Below are positions 27,619 to 36,153 of a DNA stretch of 47,973 bases, piece by piece; the stretch's first letter is position 1; every line of letters starts with the position of its first letter. The notes beneath the pieces were generated by a model, which worked only from the letters and a program-made list of their open reading frames with translations, searched no databases and was not told the DNA's origin. A program made the position numbers and the translations under genes. The stretch comes from Betaproteobacteria bacterium. GTDB lineage: Bacteria > Pseudomonadota > Gammaproteobacteria > Burkholderiales > SG8-39. The DNA is taken from contig SCTX01000151.1 of the NCBI GenBank assembly GCA_004298385.1, positions 1-47,973 on the forward strand. Direction: 5' to 3'.

Positions 27619-28806
27619 CTAGCCGCGGCGCAGAAGCAGCCCTTTCAGGTAGTCCCCTTCCGGGAACGACAGCAATACCGGGTGGTCGGCAGCGGCGGCG
27701 AAATGGCCGACTATGGAGGCTTCCACGCCGGCGTCGAGTGCCGCTCCGGCCAGGATCTTCTGGAATAGCTCAGCGGAAACACCGCCCGAACAGGAGAAGC
27801 TGGCGAGCAGCCCGCCCGGGCGCAACAGTTTCAGCGCAAGCAGGTTGATGTCCTTGTAGCCGCGCGCGGCCTTCTCCGCAAACGCCGCCGTCGGCGCAAA
27901 CTTGGGCGGATCGAGTACGATCAGGTCGAAACTGCGCCCCTGGTCGCGCAGGGTGCGCAGGTACTTGAACACGTCGGCCTCCTGCCATTCGGCGCGTGCC
28001 GCATCCAGATCGTTGCGCTCGAGGTTGACCCGCGCCTGCGCCAGCGCGCCGGCCGAACTGTCGACCGAGAGCACCGACTCCGCCCCGCCTGCGAGCGCAT
28101 TGAGGGTGAAACCGCCGGTGTAGCAAAAGCAATTCAACACCTCGCGTCCTCGGGCGAGCTCGCCGATGCGTTTGCGGTTGTCGCGCTGATCGAGATAAAA
28201 GCCGGTCTTGTGTCCTGCGGCCACGTCCACGCCGTAGACTAGGCCGTGTTCGCGGATGTGCACGCCCGCGGCGGGCAAAGCACCCTGGAGCACGCCGCTG
28301 CGCACGGGCAGCCCTTCGAGCTCGCGCACGTCGGCATCCGATCGCTCGAAAACGCAGGCGCAGCCGGCGAGTTCGCGCACGCCGTCCGAGAGCTCGGTAC
28401 GCCAGCGCTCCGCCCCCGCGGAGAGCAGTTGCAGCACGACCACTTCGCCATAGCGGTCGGCGATGACGCCGGGCAGGCCGTCGGATTCGCCGTGGACTAT
28501 ACGCATGGCGTCGCTCGCCTCGGCGGCAATCAGCCGCTTGCGCACATCCAGCGCCCGCCGCAGGCGCGCGCGCAGGAAATCGCCATCGATACGCTCTTTT
28601 TCGTCCCAGCTCCATACGCGCGCGCGGATCTGCGACACCGGGCTGTAGGCGGCCCAGGCGAGGAATTCGCCGCCGGCCGCGCGCACCGCCACGGTATCGC
28701 CCGTGTCAGGATCGCCCTCCACGCGCACCAGCGCTCCGGAGAATATCCACGGATGGCGGCGCGCGAGCGACTTCTCGCGCCCCAGCTTGAGGATCAGTTG
28801 TTTCAT
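27619..28806 (-). CDS. rlmI: 23S rRNA (cytosine(1962)-C(5))-methyltransferase RlmI
   Basis: A 395-residue methyltransferase with an N-terminal PUA domain (MKQLILKLGREKSLARRHPW), a middle domain and a SAM fold carrying NCFCYTGGFTLNAL, DLIVLDPPKFAP and the catalytic-type Cys in SFSCSGGVS. It modifies one C5 of 23S rRNA. The ATG at 28806 gives the family start; the longer open frame upstream overlaps xerC and is a shadow. It lies 62 bases downstream of xerC. Confidence 0.92.
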   Translation of the reverse strand: MKQLILKLGREKSLARRHPWIFSGALVRVEGDPDTGDTVAVRAAGGEFLAWAAYSPVSQIRARVWSWDEKERIDGDFLRARLRRALDVRKRLIAAEASDAMRIVHGESDGLPGVIADRYGEVVVLQLLSAGAERWRTELSDGVRELAGCACVFERSDADVRELEGLPVRSGVLQGALPAAGVHIREHGLVYGVDVAAGHKTGFYLDQRDNRKRIGELARGREVLNCFCYTGGFTLNALAGGAESVLSVDSSAGALAQARVNLERNDLDAARAEWQEADVFKYLRTLRDQGRSFDLIVLDPPKFAPTAAFAEKAARGYKDINLLALKLLRPGGLLASFSCSGGVSAELFQKILAGAALDAGVEASIVGHFAAAADHPVLLSFPEGDYLKGLLLRRG

Positions 28807-28868
28807 CGGCCGGCATGATAAGCCGTTTTCGCGCAGAACAGGCGCCGGCCGCGTGGCACCTGGCTCGG

Positions 28869-29786
28869 CTATTTCTTCTTCGCCCGCGGATGCGCGGCGT
28901 CGTAGGCCTTGGCCAAGTACTGGAAATCGAGATGCGTATACACCTGCGTCGTCGATATGCTCGAATGCCCGAGCATCTCCTGCACCGCGCGCAGGTCGCC
29001 CGAGGATTGCAGCACGTGCGTGGCGAACGAGTGGCGCAGCACGTGCGGGTGCACATGCACCGGCAGCCCGGCGCGCATGGCCCACTGCCCGATGCGCGCC
29101 CGCACCACGCCGGCGGCAATGCGCTCGCCGCGCGCGCCGACAAACAGCGCGGGAACGCCAGCGCGGGCGAGCAGCGCGCGCGCGAGCAGCCAGGCCTCGA
29201 GCGCCGCGCGCGCTTTCGCGCCCACCGGCACGCTGCGCGTCTTGCCGCCCTTGCCGGTCACCGTCACTTCGGCGTCGCGGCGGATTGCCTCGGCGTGCGC
29301 CAGATCGAGGCTGACCAGCTCCGCCAGGCGCAGACCGGAAGAATAGGCGAGTTCGAACATCGCCTTGTCGCGAATGTCCGGCGGCGTCTCGGCCGGCACA
29401 TCCAGTAGTCGCCCCGCCGCCTCGGGCGACAGCGCCCTGGGCAGACCTTTCGCCGCCTTGGGTGCGCGCAGGCCGAGACAGGGGTTGGCGCTGTGGCCGC
29501 GGTGCCGCGTGAGCCAGGTGTAGAGGCCACGCCAGGCCGACAGCATATGCGCGATGGTACCCCCGGACAGGCCGCGCGCGTGCAGTTGCGCCACGCTGCG
29601 GCGGATGTGCTGCGGCTGCATGCGCTCGAGCGCGACCCCCGGATTGAGTTCGAACAGAACCTCGATGTCCTGATGGTAGTTGCGGCGCGTGCCTGCGGCG
29701 AGGTGACGCTGGTGCGACAGGTGTTCGAGATAGGCGCCAAGCAACTCCCGGCTGGGATCGGGCTTGGCCGCCGGATCCGCCGGCAT
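28869..29786 (-). CDS. xerC: Tyrosine recombinase XerC
   Basis: A 305-residue tyrosine recombinase that resolves chromosome dimers at dif with XerD. A SAM-like N-terminal domain (about 12-95) is followed by the catalytic domain with Arg153 (SSGLRLAEL), His248 and Arg251 (HPHVLRHSF), His274 (LGH) and the nucleophile Tyr283 (TTQVYTHL). The order dapF-DUF484-xerC is conserved in Proteobacteria, which supports XerC over a mobile integrase. It begins two bases after DUF484. Confidence 0.95.
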   Translation of the reverse strand: MPADPAAKPDPSRELLGAYLEHLSHQRHLAAGTRRNYHQDIEVLFELNPGVALERMQPQHIRRSVAQLHARGLSGGTIAHMLSAWRGLYTWLTRHRGHSANPCLGLRAPKAAKGLPRALSPEAAGRLLDVPAETPPDIRDKAMFELAYSSGLRLAELVSLDLAHAEAIRRDAEVTVTGKGGKTRSVPVGAKARAALEAWLLARALLARAGVPALFVGARGERIAAGVVRARIGQWAMRAGLPVHVHPHVLRHSFATHVLQSSGDLRAVQEMLGHSSISTTQVYTHLDFQYLAKAYDAAHPRAKKK

Positions 29787-29788
29787 GG

Positions 29789-30442
29789 CTACCAGTACCG
29801 CTGCAGCGCCGCGCTCGCGAGCTCGCCCAGGCGCTTGAGGTAGAGCGTGCCCATCTCCGGGTAGAAGCGCATCAGGTCTTCGCTCGCGAGCGCCAGCATG
29901 CCGGCGCAGGCGTTGCGGCCGTCGCGCAGCGGTACGCAGGCGAACGAGCGCAACTGCGCCGCCGCCTCGCCGAACCAGGATGCGACCTCGGCGTTTGCGC
30001 CCGCACCGCAATAGGGATGTTCCAGGCCCGCCGTGTACTGGCGCAACTCCTGCGTTACCGGCGCGCACTCCGGTCGCGCGAGATCGCCGGCATCGGGGCC
30101 CCAGATCCGCACCGCCGCATGCGGCACGGCGAAGTCCTCGCGCAGATTGTAGTACAGCGCTTGCAGCATGCCCTGCATGTCGCCGGCGGAAATCAGCGCC
30201 AGGCACAGGCGGTGCATTTTCTCGCCGATGGCGTCGTTGTCTTCGCCGAATTGGATCAGCTCGGCGAGCTTGCCTTCCAGCTTCTTGCTCCTCTCGCGCA
30301 GCGTGAGAATCTGGCGTTCGGCGATCGGAATGGCGCGGCCGCCGTGCGGATGCGGAATGTAGATCTGCGCCAGCACTTCGGCGTAGTCTTCGAAAAAACC
30401 GGGGTTGTCCTGCAGATAACGTACGACGTCTTCAGCATTCAT
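29789..30442 (-). CDS. DUF484-family protein (GAF-like)
   Basis: A 217-residue cytoplasmic protein. The N-terminus [24 protein letters not shown] and the [17 protein letters not shown] segment are hallmarks of DUF484, followed by a coiled stretch and a GAF-like domain (about 85-215). The family always sits between dapF and xerC; its function is not known. The start codon overlaps the end of the dapF remnant (ATGAATGCTGA), showing the former coupling. Confidence 0.88.
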   Translation of the reverse strand: MNAEDVVRYLQDNPGFFEDYAEVLAQIYIPHPHGGRAIPIAERQILTLRERSKKLEGKLAELIQFGEDNDAIGEKMHRLCLALISAGDMQGMLQALYYNLREDFAVPHAAVRIWGPDAGDLARPECAPVTQELRQYTAGLEHPYCGAGANAEVASWFGEAAAQLRSFACVPLRDGRNACAGMLALASEDLMRFYPEMGTLYLKRLGELASAALQRYW

Positions 30443-30720
30443 CGATTTCCATTTCTCCCTCGAACACGGCGGCAGGACCGGTCATCCACACCGGATTGTC
30501 CCCGCCTTCCCAGCGTATCGTCAAATCGCCGCCGCGGGTAGAAACCTGCACGCGCGCATCCGGCGGGCCGCGGCGGATGCCGGCCGCGACCGCGGCACAG
30601 GCGCCGCTGCCGCAGGCGAGCGTCTCGCCCGCGCCGCGGTCAGGGCCGGGCGCCGGCTCACGCCGTCAAGCACGACGAAATCGTTGCCCGCCCCTGCATC
30701 TTGGTGAACGCGAGCTTCAC
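30432..30720 (-). pseudogene. dapF: dapF remnant (diaminopimelate epimerase), internally deleted and frameshifted
   Basis: Reading the minus strand from a GTG at 30720 gives KLAFTKMQ; after a frame change comes [11 protein letters not shown]; after a second frame change near 30640-30655 comes [17 protein letters not shown] through to the normal DapF C-terminus ([18 protein letters not shown]), ending at 30432. These are the N-terminal 20 or so and C-terminal 70 or so residues of DapF; about 180 codons between them, including the first active-site Cys, are missing. The first frameshift is one base short within a G-rich run. DapF makes meso-diaminopimelate for lysine and peptidoglycan and is normally essential, so another copy, another route or an assembly fault is implied. 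Confidence 0.9.
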
Positions 30721-31217
30721 AGTCGCTTCTCCATGACGTAATCGTCCATGACGAAGCCGCGGCCGATGTCGGCGACCACGGTTTCGACGACCGCGTAACC
30801 GTTCTTGCGGTAAGCCGCAATGGACTTTACGTTGTGCTTGTTGACGTTGAGCCTGACCGCGCCGAAGCCGCGCCGGCGCGCCTCGTCCTCGACATGCGCG
30901 AGCATGCGCCCGCCGTAGCCCAGGCGCTGATAATCCTGGTGCACATAGAGTTTGTCGAGCTTCATCGAGCGCTCGCACGGCTCGTACTGGGCAAAGCCTA
31001 TTATTCGGCCGTCGAGCACGGCCTCGTCCCACCAGGCCTTGCCGCTTTGCATTTGCGCGCGGATGAGCGCGCTCGTATAGCGCTGCGCCAGCATGTACTC
31101 GATCTGCTCCATGCTGATGATGCCCGGATAGTGGTGGCGCCAGATGACGCCGGCCAGTTCGATCACCGCGGCAATGTCCGCCTCGGCGAGCGGCGCAATG
31201 CGGAAGCCCTTACCCAA
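30717..31217 (-). CDS. GNAT-family N-acetyltransferase
   Basis: A 166-residue acetyl-CoA-dependent acetyltransferase with the motif A region LDKLYVHQDYQRLGYGGRML (pyrophosphate loop RLGYGG) and the C-terminal VNKHNVKSIAAYRKNGYAVV. The substrate cannot be told. The start is TTG at 31217 overlapping the CoA-binding gene by eight bases; the stop overlaps the start of the dapF remnant. The three are one transcription unit. Confidence 0.85.
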   Translation of the reverse strand: MGKGFRIAPLAEADIAAVIELAGVIWRHHYPGIISMEQIEYMLAQRYTSALIRAQMQSGKAWWDEAVLDGRIIGFAQYEPCERSMKLDKLYVHQDYQRLGYGGRMLAHVEDEARRRGFGAVRLNVNKHNVKSIAAYRKNGYAVVETVVADIGRGFVMDDYVMEKRL

Positions 31218-31629
31218 GGCACAGCCTCAGGTAGTCACGCATGATGCAGCGGCCCATGACCACGTTCATGCCGGCCGCGCGCGCGCGCTCGGCCGACGCC
31301 TCGTGCTCCGCTCCTTCCTGCATCCAGATGTTCTTGATCCCCAGCCGCAGGCACTGGTCCACGACTTCGGGGATGTATTTGCCCGAGCGGAACACATTGA
31401 CGAGGTCGACCCGCTCCGGCACCGACGCGAGGTCGGGGTAGGCCTTCTCGCCCAGGCCTTCGCTGATGCCGGGCCGCACCGGGATGATCCGAAAACCAAA
31501 GCCCTGCAGCCGGCGGCCGATGTCGTGGCTCGGACGTCCGGGCTTGGGCGAAAAGCCGACCACGGCGATGCTGTTCACGCGCTGCAGCAGCGCTTTGATC
31601 TCTTCGGCGTCGGGATTGGTGAAAGGCAT
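31210..31629 (-). CDS. CoA-binding protein (YccU-type)
   Basis: A 139-residue single Rossmann-type CoA-binding domain: IAVVGFSPKPGRPSHDIGRRL near the start and NIWMQEGAEHEASAERARAAG later, matching the small CoA_binding_2 family (E. coli YccU). The role is unknown. It is the first gene of a minus-strand unit; its start lies at the edge of the repeat-bearing non-coding region, which would have to hold its promoter. Confidence 0.85.
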   Translation of the reverse strand: MPFTNPDAEEIKALLQRVNSIAVVGFSPKPGRPSHDIGRRLQGFGFRIIPVRPGISEGLGEKAYPDLASVPERVDLVNVFRSGKYIPEVVDQCLRLGIKNIWMQEGAEHEASAERARAAGMNVVMGRCIMRDYLRLCLG

Positions 31630-31734
31630 GAATGGATTTTAACCGCGAAGTGACTGAACGGTTTGTTCAATACCCTTGGCGGACGAAGCCGAACGAATCA
31701 GGCCTGCTCGCTTTGACGTCGTCCATCTCCGCTA

Positions 31735-31895
31735 TTGCGCGGACGGCGGCCCGTCCGCGCGGATCGTCGATTCCGGACAAAAGCCCAAACCGTCCTTGCT
31801 TTTTCCGGAACCTTGTTTTCTGTACGGATACGCTTTTCATCCGTACAGAAAACAAGGTTGGCGCGCGGAGCGCGCAATGATCGCACGTCGACATC
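31735..31895. repeat. Composite hairpin repeat, copy A
   Basis: In order: hairpin H1, arms GCGCGGACG / CGTCCGCGC with a 6-base loop (31737-31760); a GATCGTCGATT stretch where copy B has a large second hairpin; hairpin H3 with perfect 21-base-pair arms (31809-31829 and 31839-31859) and the loop ACGCTTTTC; hairpin H4, GCGCGC-GGA-GCGCGC (31861-31875); then GCACGTCGACAT. Copy B at 31936 repeats this order. No T-run follows H3 on either strand. Confidence 0.88.
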
Positions 31896-31935
31896 GACAG
31901 ACTTTGGAGAATACTTCGAACTGTGGCGCTCGAAC

Positions 31936-32138
31936 TTGCGCGGACGGCGGCCCGTCCGCGCGGATCGCCGATTGCGGGCGGATGAAAAGCACATCCGCCC
32001 GCAATCGGCGATCTTGTATAAACCCCCGAGCTGTCCTTGTTCTTATCAAGAACCGTGTTTTCGGTACGGATGCGCTTCTTATTCGTACCGAAAACGGTTG
32101 GCGCGCGTAGCGCGCAAGTCCTGCGTTGACGTGCGACA
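31936..32138. repeat. Composite hairpin repeat, copy B
   Basis: H1 is identical to copy A (31938-31961). H2 has perfect 22-base-pair arms (31963-31984 and 31992-32013) with a 7-base loop; a small stem GTTCTT/AAGAAC follows at about 32039-32053. H3 has 15-base arms (32057-32071 and 32081-32095) with one G-T pair, H4 is GCGCGC-GTA-GCGCGC (32101-32115), then the end motif GACGTGCGACAT. In H3 the pair T31821-A31847 of copy A is replaced by G32063-C32089, a compensatory change that keeps the stem. Confidence 0.88.
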
Positions 32139-32166
32139 TTGCGTAAGACGCCGTGCATCAACAGCC

Positions 32167-33036
32167 TCAATACCACGAAGCCTCCCCCGGCGGGCGCGTC
32201 TTGAAGCGTTTGTGCACCCACAGATACTGCTCCGGCATTTGCCGCACCTCGTCTTCGACGAAGGCGTTCATGCGCCGCGTGTCGGCCTCGATGCTCGCGC
32301 CGGGATAATTTTCCCAGGCGGGAAGGAAACGCACGGCGTAGCCTGCGCCGCCCGGCAGCATGCGCGTGATGCACGGCAGCACGCGCGCTCCGGCGAGCCG
32401 CGCCAGGCGCGACACGCCGGTGATGGTGGCGGCGTTGACGCCGAAAAAAGGCAGGAATATGGTATCGCGCCGGCCGTAGTCCATGTCCGGCAGATAGTAA
32501 ATGGGCCGCCCCGCCTGCATCGCGCGTAGCGCCGGCCGCACGCCCTCCTGGCGTGACAGCAGCGTCTGCCGGCCGAAGCGCAGGCGTCCGGCGAACAGGG
32601 CCGCGTCGAATACTTCGTTCTTCTGTCTGGAGTAGATCGATACCATGTCGAATTCGAGCGCCAGGCGCGTCCAACCCATGTCCAGGCCGACGAAATGCGG
32701 CGCGAGCAGGATCAGTGGCCCGCCGCGCACCGCTTCGAAATATTCCATGCCCTCGATGCGCACCAACTGCCGGATGCGCGCGGGCGTTCCCCACCAGAGG
32801 ATGGCGCGCTCGAGAAAAGCGCGGGCGAAGGCGCGGAAATGGCGCCGCGCCAGCGCGCGGCGCTCGCGCGCCGAGAGCTCGGGCAGGCAGCGCGCGAGGT
32901 TGATCAGGCAGACGCGGCGGCGCGCGCGGCCCAGCGCATAGAGCAGCGTGCCGAAGCCGTTGCCGATCGCAGCCAGCGCGGACAGCGGCAACAGCCTGAG
33001 CAGCCAGACACAGGCGAGGGCGACGCGGGTCAACAT
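32167..33036 (-). CDS. Lipid A biosynthesis (lauroyl-type) acyltransferase, LpxL/HtrB family
   Basis: A 289-residue inner-membrane acyltransferase with an N-terminal membrane helix (about 4-25) and the catalytic HX4D motif at His114/Asp119 (LAPHFVGLD). YYLPDMDYGRRDTIFLPFFG and the C-terminal QYLWVHKRFKTRP are typical of LpxL-type enzymes, which add secondary acyl chains to Kdo-lipid A. I use the ATG at 33036. It is paired with a second member of the family upstream on the same strand; tandem copies next to metK are common in Betaproteobacteria. Confidence 0.9.
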   Translation of the reverse strand: MLTRVALACVWLLRLLPLSALAAIGNGFGTLLYALGRARRRVCLINLARCLPELSARERRALARRHFRAFARAFLERAILWWGTPARIRQLVRIEGMEYFEAVRGGPLILLAPHFVGLDMGWTRLALEFDMVSIYSRQKNEVFDAALFAGRLRFGRQTLLSRQEGVRPALRAMQAGRPIYYLPDMDYGRRDTIFLPFFGVNAATITGVSRLARLAGARVLPCITRMLPGGAGYAVRFLPAWENYPGASIEADTRRMNAFVEDEVRQMPEQYLWVHKRFKTRPPGEASWY

Positions 33037-33127
33037 GGGCCTGTCGGCGCAAGACGCAAAGCGCGGCGCGCGCGGCCGCAACAGCCGCGGGATTCACGGC
33101 GATGCCTGTCGCTTGTGTATTCCGGTT

Positions 33128-33979
33128 TCATTTTGGCGCTGGCGCCCCGGCCGGTACTTTGTAGCGGTTATAGCTCCAGCCATACTGCGCCGGGCACTGG
33201 CGGATCAGGCCCTCCAGCGCGCGGTTGAGCGCTCGCGCCAGCGACTCGCCTGCAAGCGGCTCGGGCATGGCCTCAAGATGCAGGTGATAACCCTGGCCGC
33301 GCGGCAAGCGCTCGGCGTAGGCGAGGATCACCCGCGCGCCTGCGCCCGCCAACCGCCCTGCAAGCGTCATGGTGTAAGCCGGGCGGCCGAAGAACTCGGC
33401 CCACTCGCCCTCGCCCACGCCCGGCGCCTGATCGGGCAGGATACCGATCGCCTCGCCTTTCTTGAGCGCGCGCAGCAGGATGCGCACGCCTTTCAGATCG
33501 GCGCTCGCGAGGCGCAGATTCGGCCGCGCGCGGCCTGCCAGCATCAGCGGCTCGACCGCTTTTTTTTTGGGTGAGCGGTAGAGCACGGTGATCGGGGCGT
33601 TGGCGGGTGCGCGGTAGGCATAGTACTGCGCCGTGATCTCGAAGCAGCCCAGATGCGGCGTAAGAAAAATGATCCCGCGGCGTCGGGCTAGCGCCGTCTC
33701 GACCAGTTCCCAGCCGGAGACCTGCACCACGAAGCCCGCCACCGTTTCATGCGGGCGCAGCCAGATCGCGGGCAGCTCCAGCAATCCCTTGCCGGCCTCG
33801 GCGATGGCCCGGCTGAGCAGCGCGCCATCGGCATAGCCGGCGGCGCGCAGGTTGGCGCGAAAATAACGCCGGTAGCGGGGCGAAGCGAGATAGACCATCC
33901 TTCCGCAGAGCGCACCCAGACGGTGCAAAGCTGAAAGCGGCAGGGCGGCAAGCCCACGCGCGAGACCTATTAGAAACAC
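33128..33979 (-). CDS. Lipid A biosynthesis acyltransferase, second copy (LpxL/LpxM family)
   Basis: A 283-residue paralogue of the neighbouring gene. The catalytic motif reads HX4E (His109, Glu114 in TPHLGCFEI) instead of HX4D. ILPDQAPGVGEGEWAEFFG and the ending YGWSYNRYK match the family. The start is GTG at 33979. The gene is divergent from metK with a 72-base gap. Which secondary chain each copy adds cannot be decided here. Confidence 0.88.
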   Translation of the reverse strand: MFLIGLARGLAALPLSALHRLGALCGRMVYLASPRYRRYFRANLRAAGYADGALLSRAIAEAGKGLLELPAIWLRPHETVAGFVVQVSGWELVETALARRRGIIFLTPHLGCFEITAQYYAYRAPANAPITVLYRSPKKKAVEPLMLAGRARPNLRLASADLKGVRILLRALKKGEAIGILPDQAPGVGEGEWAEFFGRPAYTMTLAGRLAGAGARVILAYAERLPRGQGYHLHLEAMPEPLAGESLARALNRALEGLIRQCPAQYGWSYNRYKVPAGAPAPK

Positions 33980-34051
33980 ACCGCGTCACTTTTGGATTGA
34001 CTCAAGACATGCTATCCTTACGGCCCATTTTCAATCCATTCGAACCCAACA

Positions 34052-35233
34052 ATGAGCTCTTTCCTGTTTACGTCGGAATCGGTCTCCGAGGGCCATCCGG
34101 ACAAAGTCGCCGACCAGATTTCCGATGCGGTTCTGGACGCTATTCTAGCGCAGGACAAGAGCTCAAGAGTCGCGGCCGAGACGCTGGTCAAGGACAATCT
34201 GGTGGTGCTCGCCGGCGAAATCACCACCGGCGCGCGGATCAACTTCAACGACGTCGTGCGCAGGACCATCAAGCGCATCGGTTACGACGATCCGGCGATC
34301 GGTTTCGACACGCACACCTGCACCGTGATCGTGGCCTACGGCGAGCAGTCCAAGGACATCGCCCAGGGGGTGGACGAAGGCAAGGGCCTCGACCTCGACC
34401 AGGGCGCGGGCGACCAGGGCCTGATGTTCGGTTACGCCTGCGACGAAACCCCGCAACTGATGCCGCTGCCGATTTACCTCGCGCACCGGCTGGTCGAACG
34501 CCAGTCGGAGATCCGGCGCGACGGACGCCTTGCATGGCTGCGGCCCGACGCCAAGTCGCAGGTGACCATCCGCTACGTCGACGGCAAGGCGGATGCAATC
34601 GACACCGTGGTGCTGTCCACGCAGCATGCGCCCGGCCTGACGCACAAGCAGATTGAAGAGGCGGTGATCGAGCAGATCATCAAGCCGATCCTGCCCAAGC
34701 AGCTCGTCAAGGGGCAGATCAAGTACCTGGTCAACCCGACCGGCAGCTTCGAGATCGGCGGGCCCAAGGGCGACTGCGGCCTGACCGGACGCAAGATCAT
34801 CGTCGACACCTATGGCGGATCGGCGCCGCACGGCGGCGGCGCGTTCTCCGGCAAGGATCCTTCCAAAGTGGACCGCTCCGCCGCCTACGCCGCACGCTAC
34901 GTCGCCAAGAACGTGGTCGCCGCCGGCCTGGCGAGCCGATGCCAGATTCAGGTGTCCTACGCCATCGGCGTCGCGCGCCCGACCAGCGTCATGGTCACGA
35001 CCTTCGGCACCGGCAAGATTTCCGACGAAAAGCTGTCCGAACTGGTGCGCAAACATTTCGACCTGCGGCCCAAGGGCATCGTGCAAATGCTCGACCTGCT
35101 GCGTCCGATCTACGAAAAGACCGCGGCCTACGGCCATTTCGGTCGCGACGAACCGGAGTTCACCTGGGAGAACATGGACAAGGCACAGGCGCTTGCGGCC
35201 GATGCCGGGATCAAGCTGGCGGCCGTGGCCTGA
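34052..35233 (+). CDS. metK: S-adenosylmethionine synthetase
   Basis: A 393-residue enzyme making SAM from methionine and ATP. Signatures include [20 protein letters not shown] at the start, [12 protein letters not shown], the P-loop [17 protein letters not shown] and [13 protein letters not shown]. Length is standard. No clear ribosome-binding site precedes the ATG. It starts a methyl-cycle group with ahcY and metF, now split by a toxin-antitoxin pair, and ends in a strong terminator. Confidence 0.97.
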   Translation: MSSFLFTSESVSEGHPDKVADQISDAVLDAILAQDKSSRVAAETLVKDNLVVLAGEITTGARINFNDVVRRTIKRIGYDDPAIGFDTHTCTVIVAYGEQSKDIAQGVDEGKGLDLDQGAGDQGLMFGYACDETPQLMPLPIYLAHRLVERQSEIRRDGRLAWLRPDAKSQVTIRYVDGKADAIDTVVLSTQHAPGLTHKQIEEAVIEQIIKPILPKQLVKGQIKYLVNPTGSFEIGGPKGDCGLTGRKIIVDTYGGSAPHGGGAFSGKDPSKVDRSAAYAARYVAKNVVAAGLASRCQIQVSYAIGVARPTSVMVTTFGTGKISDEKLSELVRKHFDLRPKGIVQMLDLLRPIYEKTAAYGHFGRDEPEFTWENMDKAQALAADAGIKLAAVA

Positions 35234-35267
35234 ACCAGGCCTCGACCCCCGCATAGGCGCGGCGATG

Positions 35268-35294
35268 AAAAAACCGGCGCAGGCCGGTTTTTTT
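35268..35294 (+). terminator. Intrinsic terminator of metK
   Basis: AAAAAACCGGC and GCCGGTTTTTT pair as an 11-base-pair stem with a 4-base loop, and the right arm runs into seven T residues, 35 bases after the metK stop. Confidence 0.92.
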
Positions 35295-35403
35295 ATTGCA
35301 AAATATTCCGTAGATTGGCTACTGGTGCGGCTTTTCAGCCAGTTTACGAATTCAGGTTCGAAGTGTGGCGGATGCGGGCTTGCTTGACCTTTATCCTTAG
35401 CGG

Positions 35404-35416
35404 AACCATAATGGTT
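35404..35416 (+). promoter_or_regulatory. Inverted repeat before the antitoxin gene, possible operator
   Basis: AACCAT and ATGGTT form a perfect inverted repeat around a single A, 22 bases before the antitoxin ATG; a further ATGGTT occurs at 35422. Ribbon-helix-helix antitoxins commonly bind such short repeats to autoregulate. The link to this antitoxin is inferred from position. Confidence 0.45.
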
Positions 35417-35437
35417 GCCAAATGGTTGGAGAAGACG

Positions 35438-35683
35438 ATGCCCACTAACTTGACCCTGAAGAACATTCCGGATGTTGTGTACCAGCGGCTGAAGACCTCT
35501 GCGGAGGCTAACCGTCGCAGCTTGAACAGCGAGGCCATCGTGTGCCTGGAAGCCGCGCTGTTGCCGACAAAGCCCGGCCCGAGTGAGCGGCTTGCACGGG
35601 CGCGTGAACTCCGCGCCGCGCTCTTGCCGGCCAAGTTCAAGGCGCGCGACATCGAAGCTTTCAAAGGGCAAGGGCGCGCGTGA
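35438..35683 (+). CDS. FitA-like ribbon-helix-helix antitoxin
   Basis: An 81-residue protein whose N-terminal NLTLKNIPDVVYQRLKTSAE and RRSLNSEAIVCLE form the Arc/FitA ribbon-helix-helix fold; the C-terminal part (about 50-81) would bind the toxin. The ATG at 35438 with GGAG seven bases upstream is preferred to the longer frame. The stop overlaps the toxin start by four bases, the standard TA arrangement. Confidence 0.9.
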   Translation: MPTNLTLKNIPDVVYQRLKTSAEANRRSLNSEAIVCLEAALLPTKPGPSERLARARELRAALLPAKFKARDIEAFKGQGRA

Positions 35684-36075
35684 TTGTTGTTGATTCAAAC
35701 ATCCTGGCGTACTTGTACTTGCCGGGTGAGTACAGCGCAAACGCCGAGGCTTTGCTTCAGCGCGACCCCGAGTGGGCGGCGCCTCTGCTGTGGAGAAGCG
35801 AGTTCCGCAATATATTGGCCGGCTACCTGAGACGGGGAACGCTGACCTTTGAACAGGTGAGCGCTCTCCAGGAAGAAGCTGAAGCCCTGCTCGAAGGCGC
35901 CGAGTTCGCGGTTGACTCGATCAGCATCCTTGAGCTTGTACGCGACAGCAACTGCTCTGCCTACGACTGCGAGTTTATCGCCCTCGCAAAGCGGCTCGAC
36001 ACGAAGCTGGTGACGATGGACAGCAAGGTGTTGCGTGCATTTCCGGAGCACGCGGTTTCTCTCACCCGGGGCTAA
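35680..36075 (+). CDS. VapC-family PIN-domain ribonuclease toxin
   Basis: A 131-residue PIN-domain protein with the acidic metal-binding set Asp5 (VVDSN), Glu41 (WRSEF), Asp96 (SAYDCEF) and Asp114 (TMDSK). VapC toxins cut specific tRNAs or rRNA and are neutralised by the cognate antitoxin. The start is GTG at 35680 overlapping the antitoxin stop. The pair separates metK from ahcY and is probably a later insertion. A small hairpin (GGAGC-loop-GCTCC, 36076-36091) follows without a T-run. Confidence 0.92.
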   Translation: MIVVDSNILAYLYLPGEYSANAEALLQRDPEWAAPLLWRSEFRNILAGYLRRGTLTFEQVSALQEEAEALLEGAEFAVDSISILELVRDSNCSAYDCEFIALAKRLDTKLVTMDSKVLRAFPEHAVSLTRG

Positions 36076-36116
36076 GGAGCTTTAATGCTCCAGCCATGGG
36101 GACACTGAAAACAGCC

Positions 36117-36146
36117 GAGACACGAACCGGCCATTTGCGGTAGAAT
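36117..36146 (+). promoter_or_regulatory. Candidate ahcY promoter
   Basis: GAGACA (36117-36122, 4 of 6) and TAGAAT (36141-36146, 5 of 6) with an 18-base spacer. The predicted start near 36153 coincides with the first base of the SAH riboswitch, which supports the call. Confidence 0.6.
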
Positions 36147-36153
36147 CCGCCTC

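Larger units (their letters stand above)
31630..32166. other. Non-coding region of 537 bases with repeats and hairpins
   Basis: No frame here looks like a protein; open frames crossing it on both strands change content at each hairpin and lack family motifs. It lies between two minus-strand genes and holds two copies of a composite hairpin repeat, described separately. The first 100 bases (31630-31734) show nothing clear. Confidence 0.8.

Noticed and set aside
30443-30820. Short open frames at the dapF site as new small genes
   Set aside because: Their residues are recognisable DapF fragments in shifted frames.
31667-33097. A long minus-strand frame running from the repeat region through the acyltransferase gene
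   Set aside because: It is in another frame from the recognisable LpxL-like protein, and its start region merely translates the two repeat copies.
33997-34018. TTGACT and TATCCT before metK as a promoter
   Set aside because: The spacer is only 10 bases; neither box has a partner at 16-18 bases.
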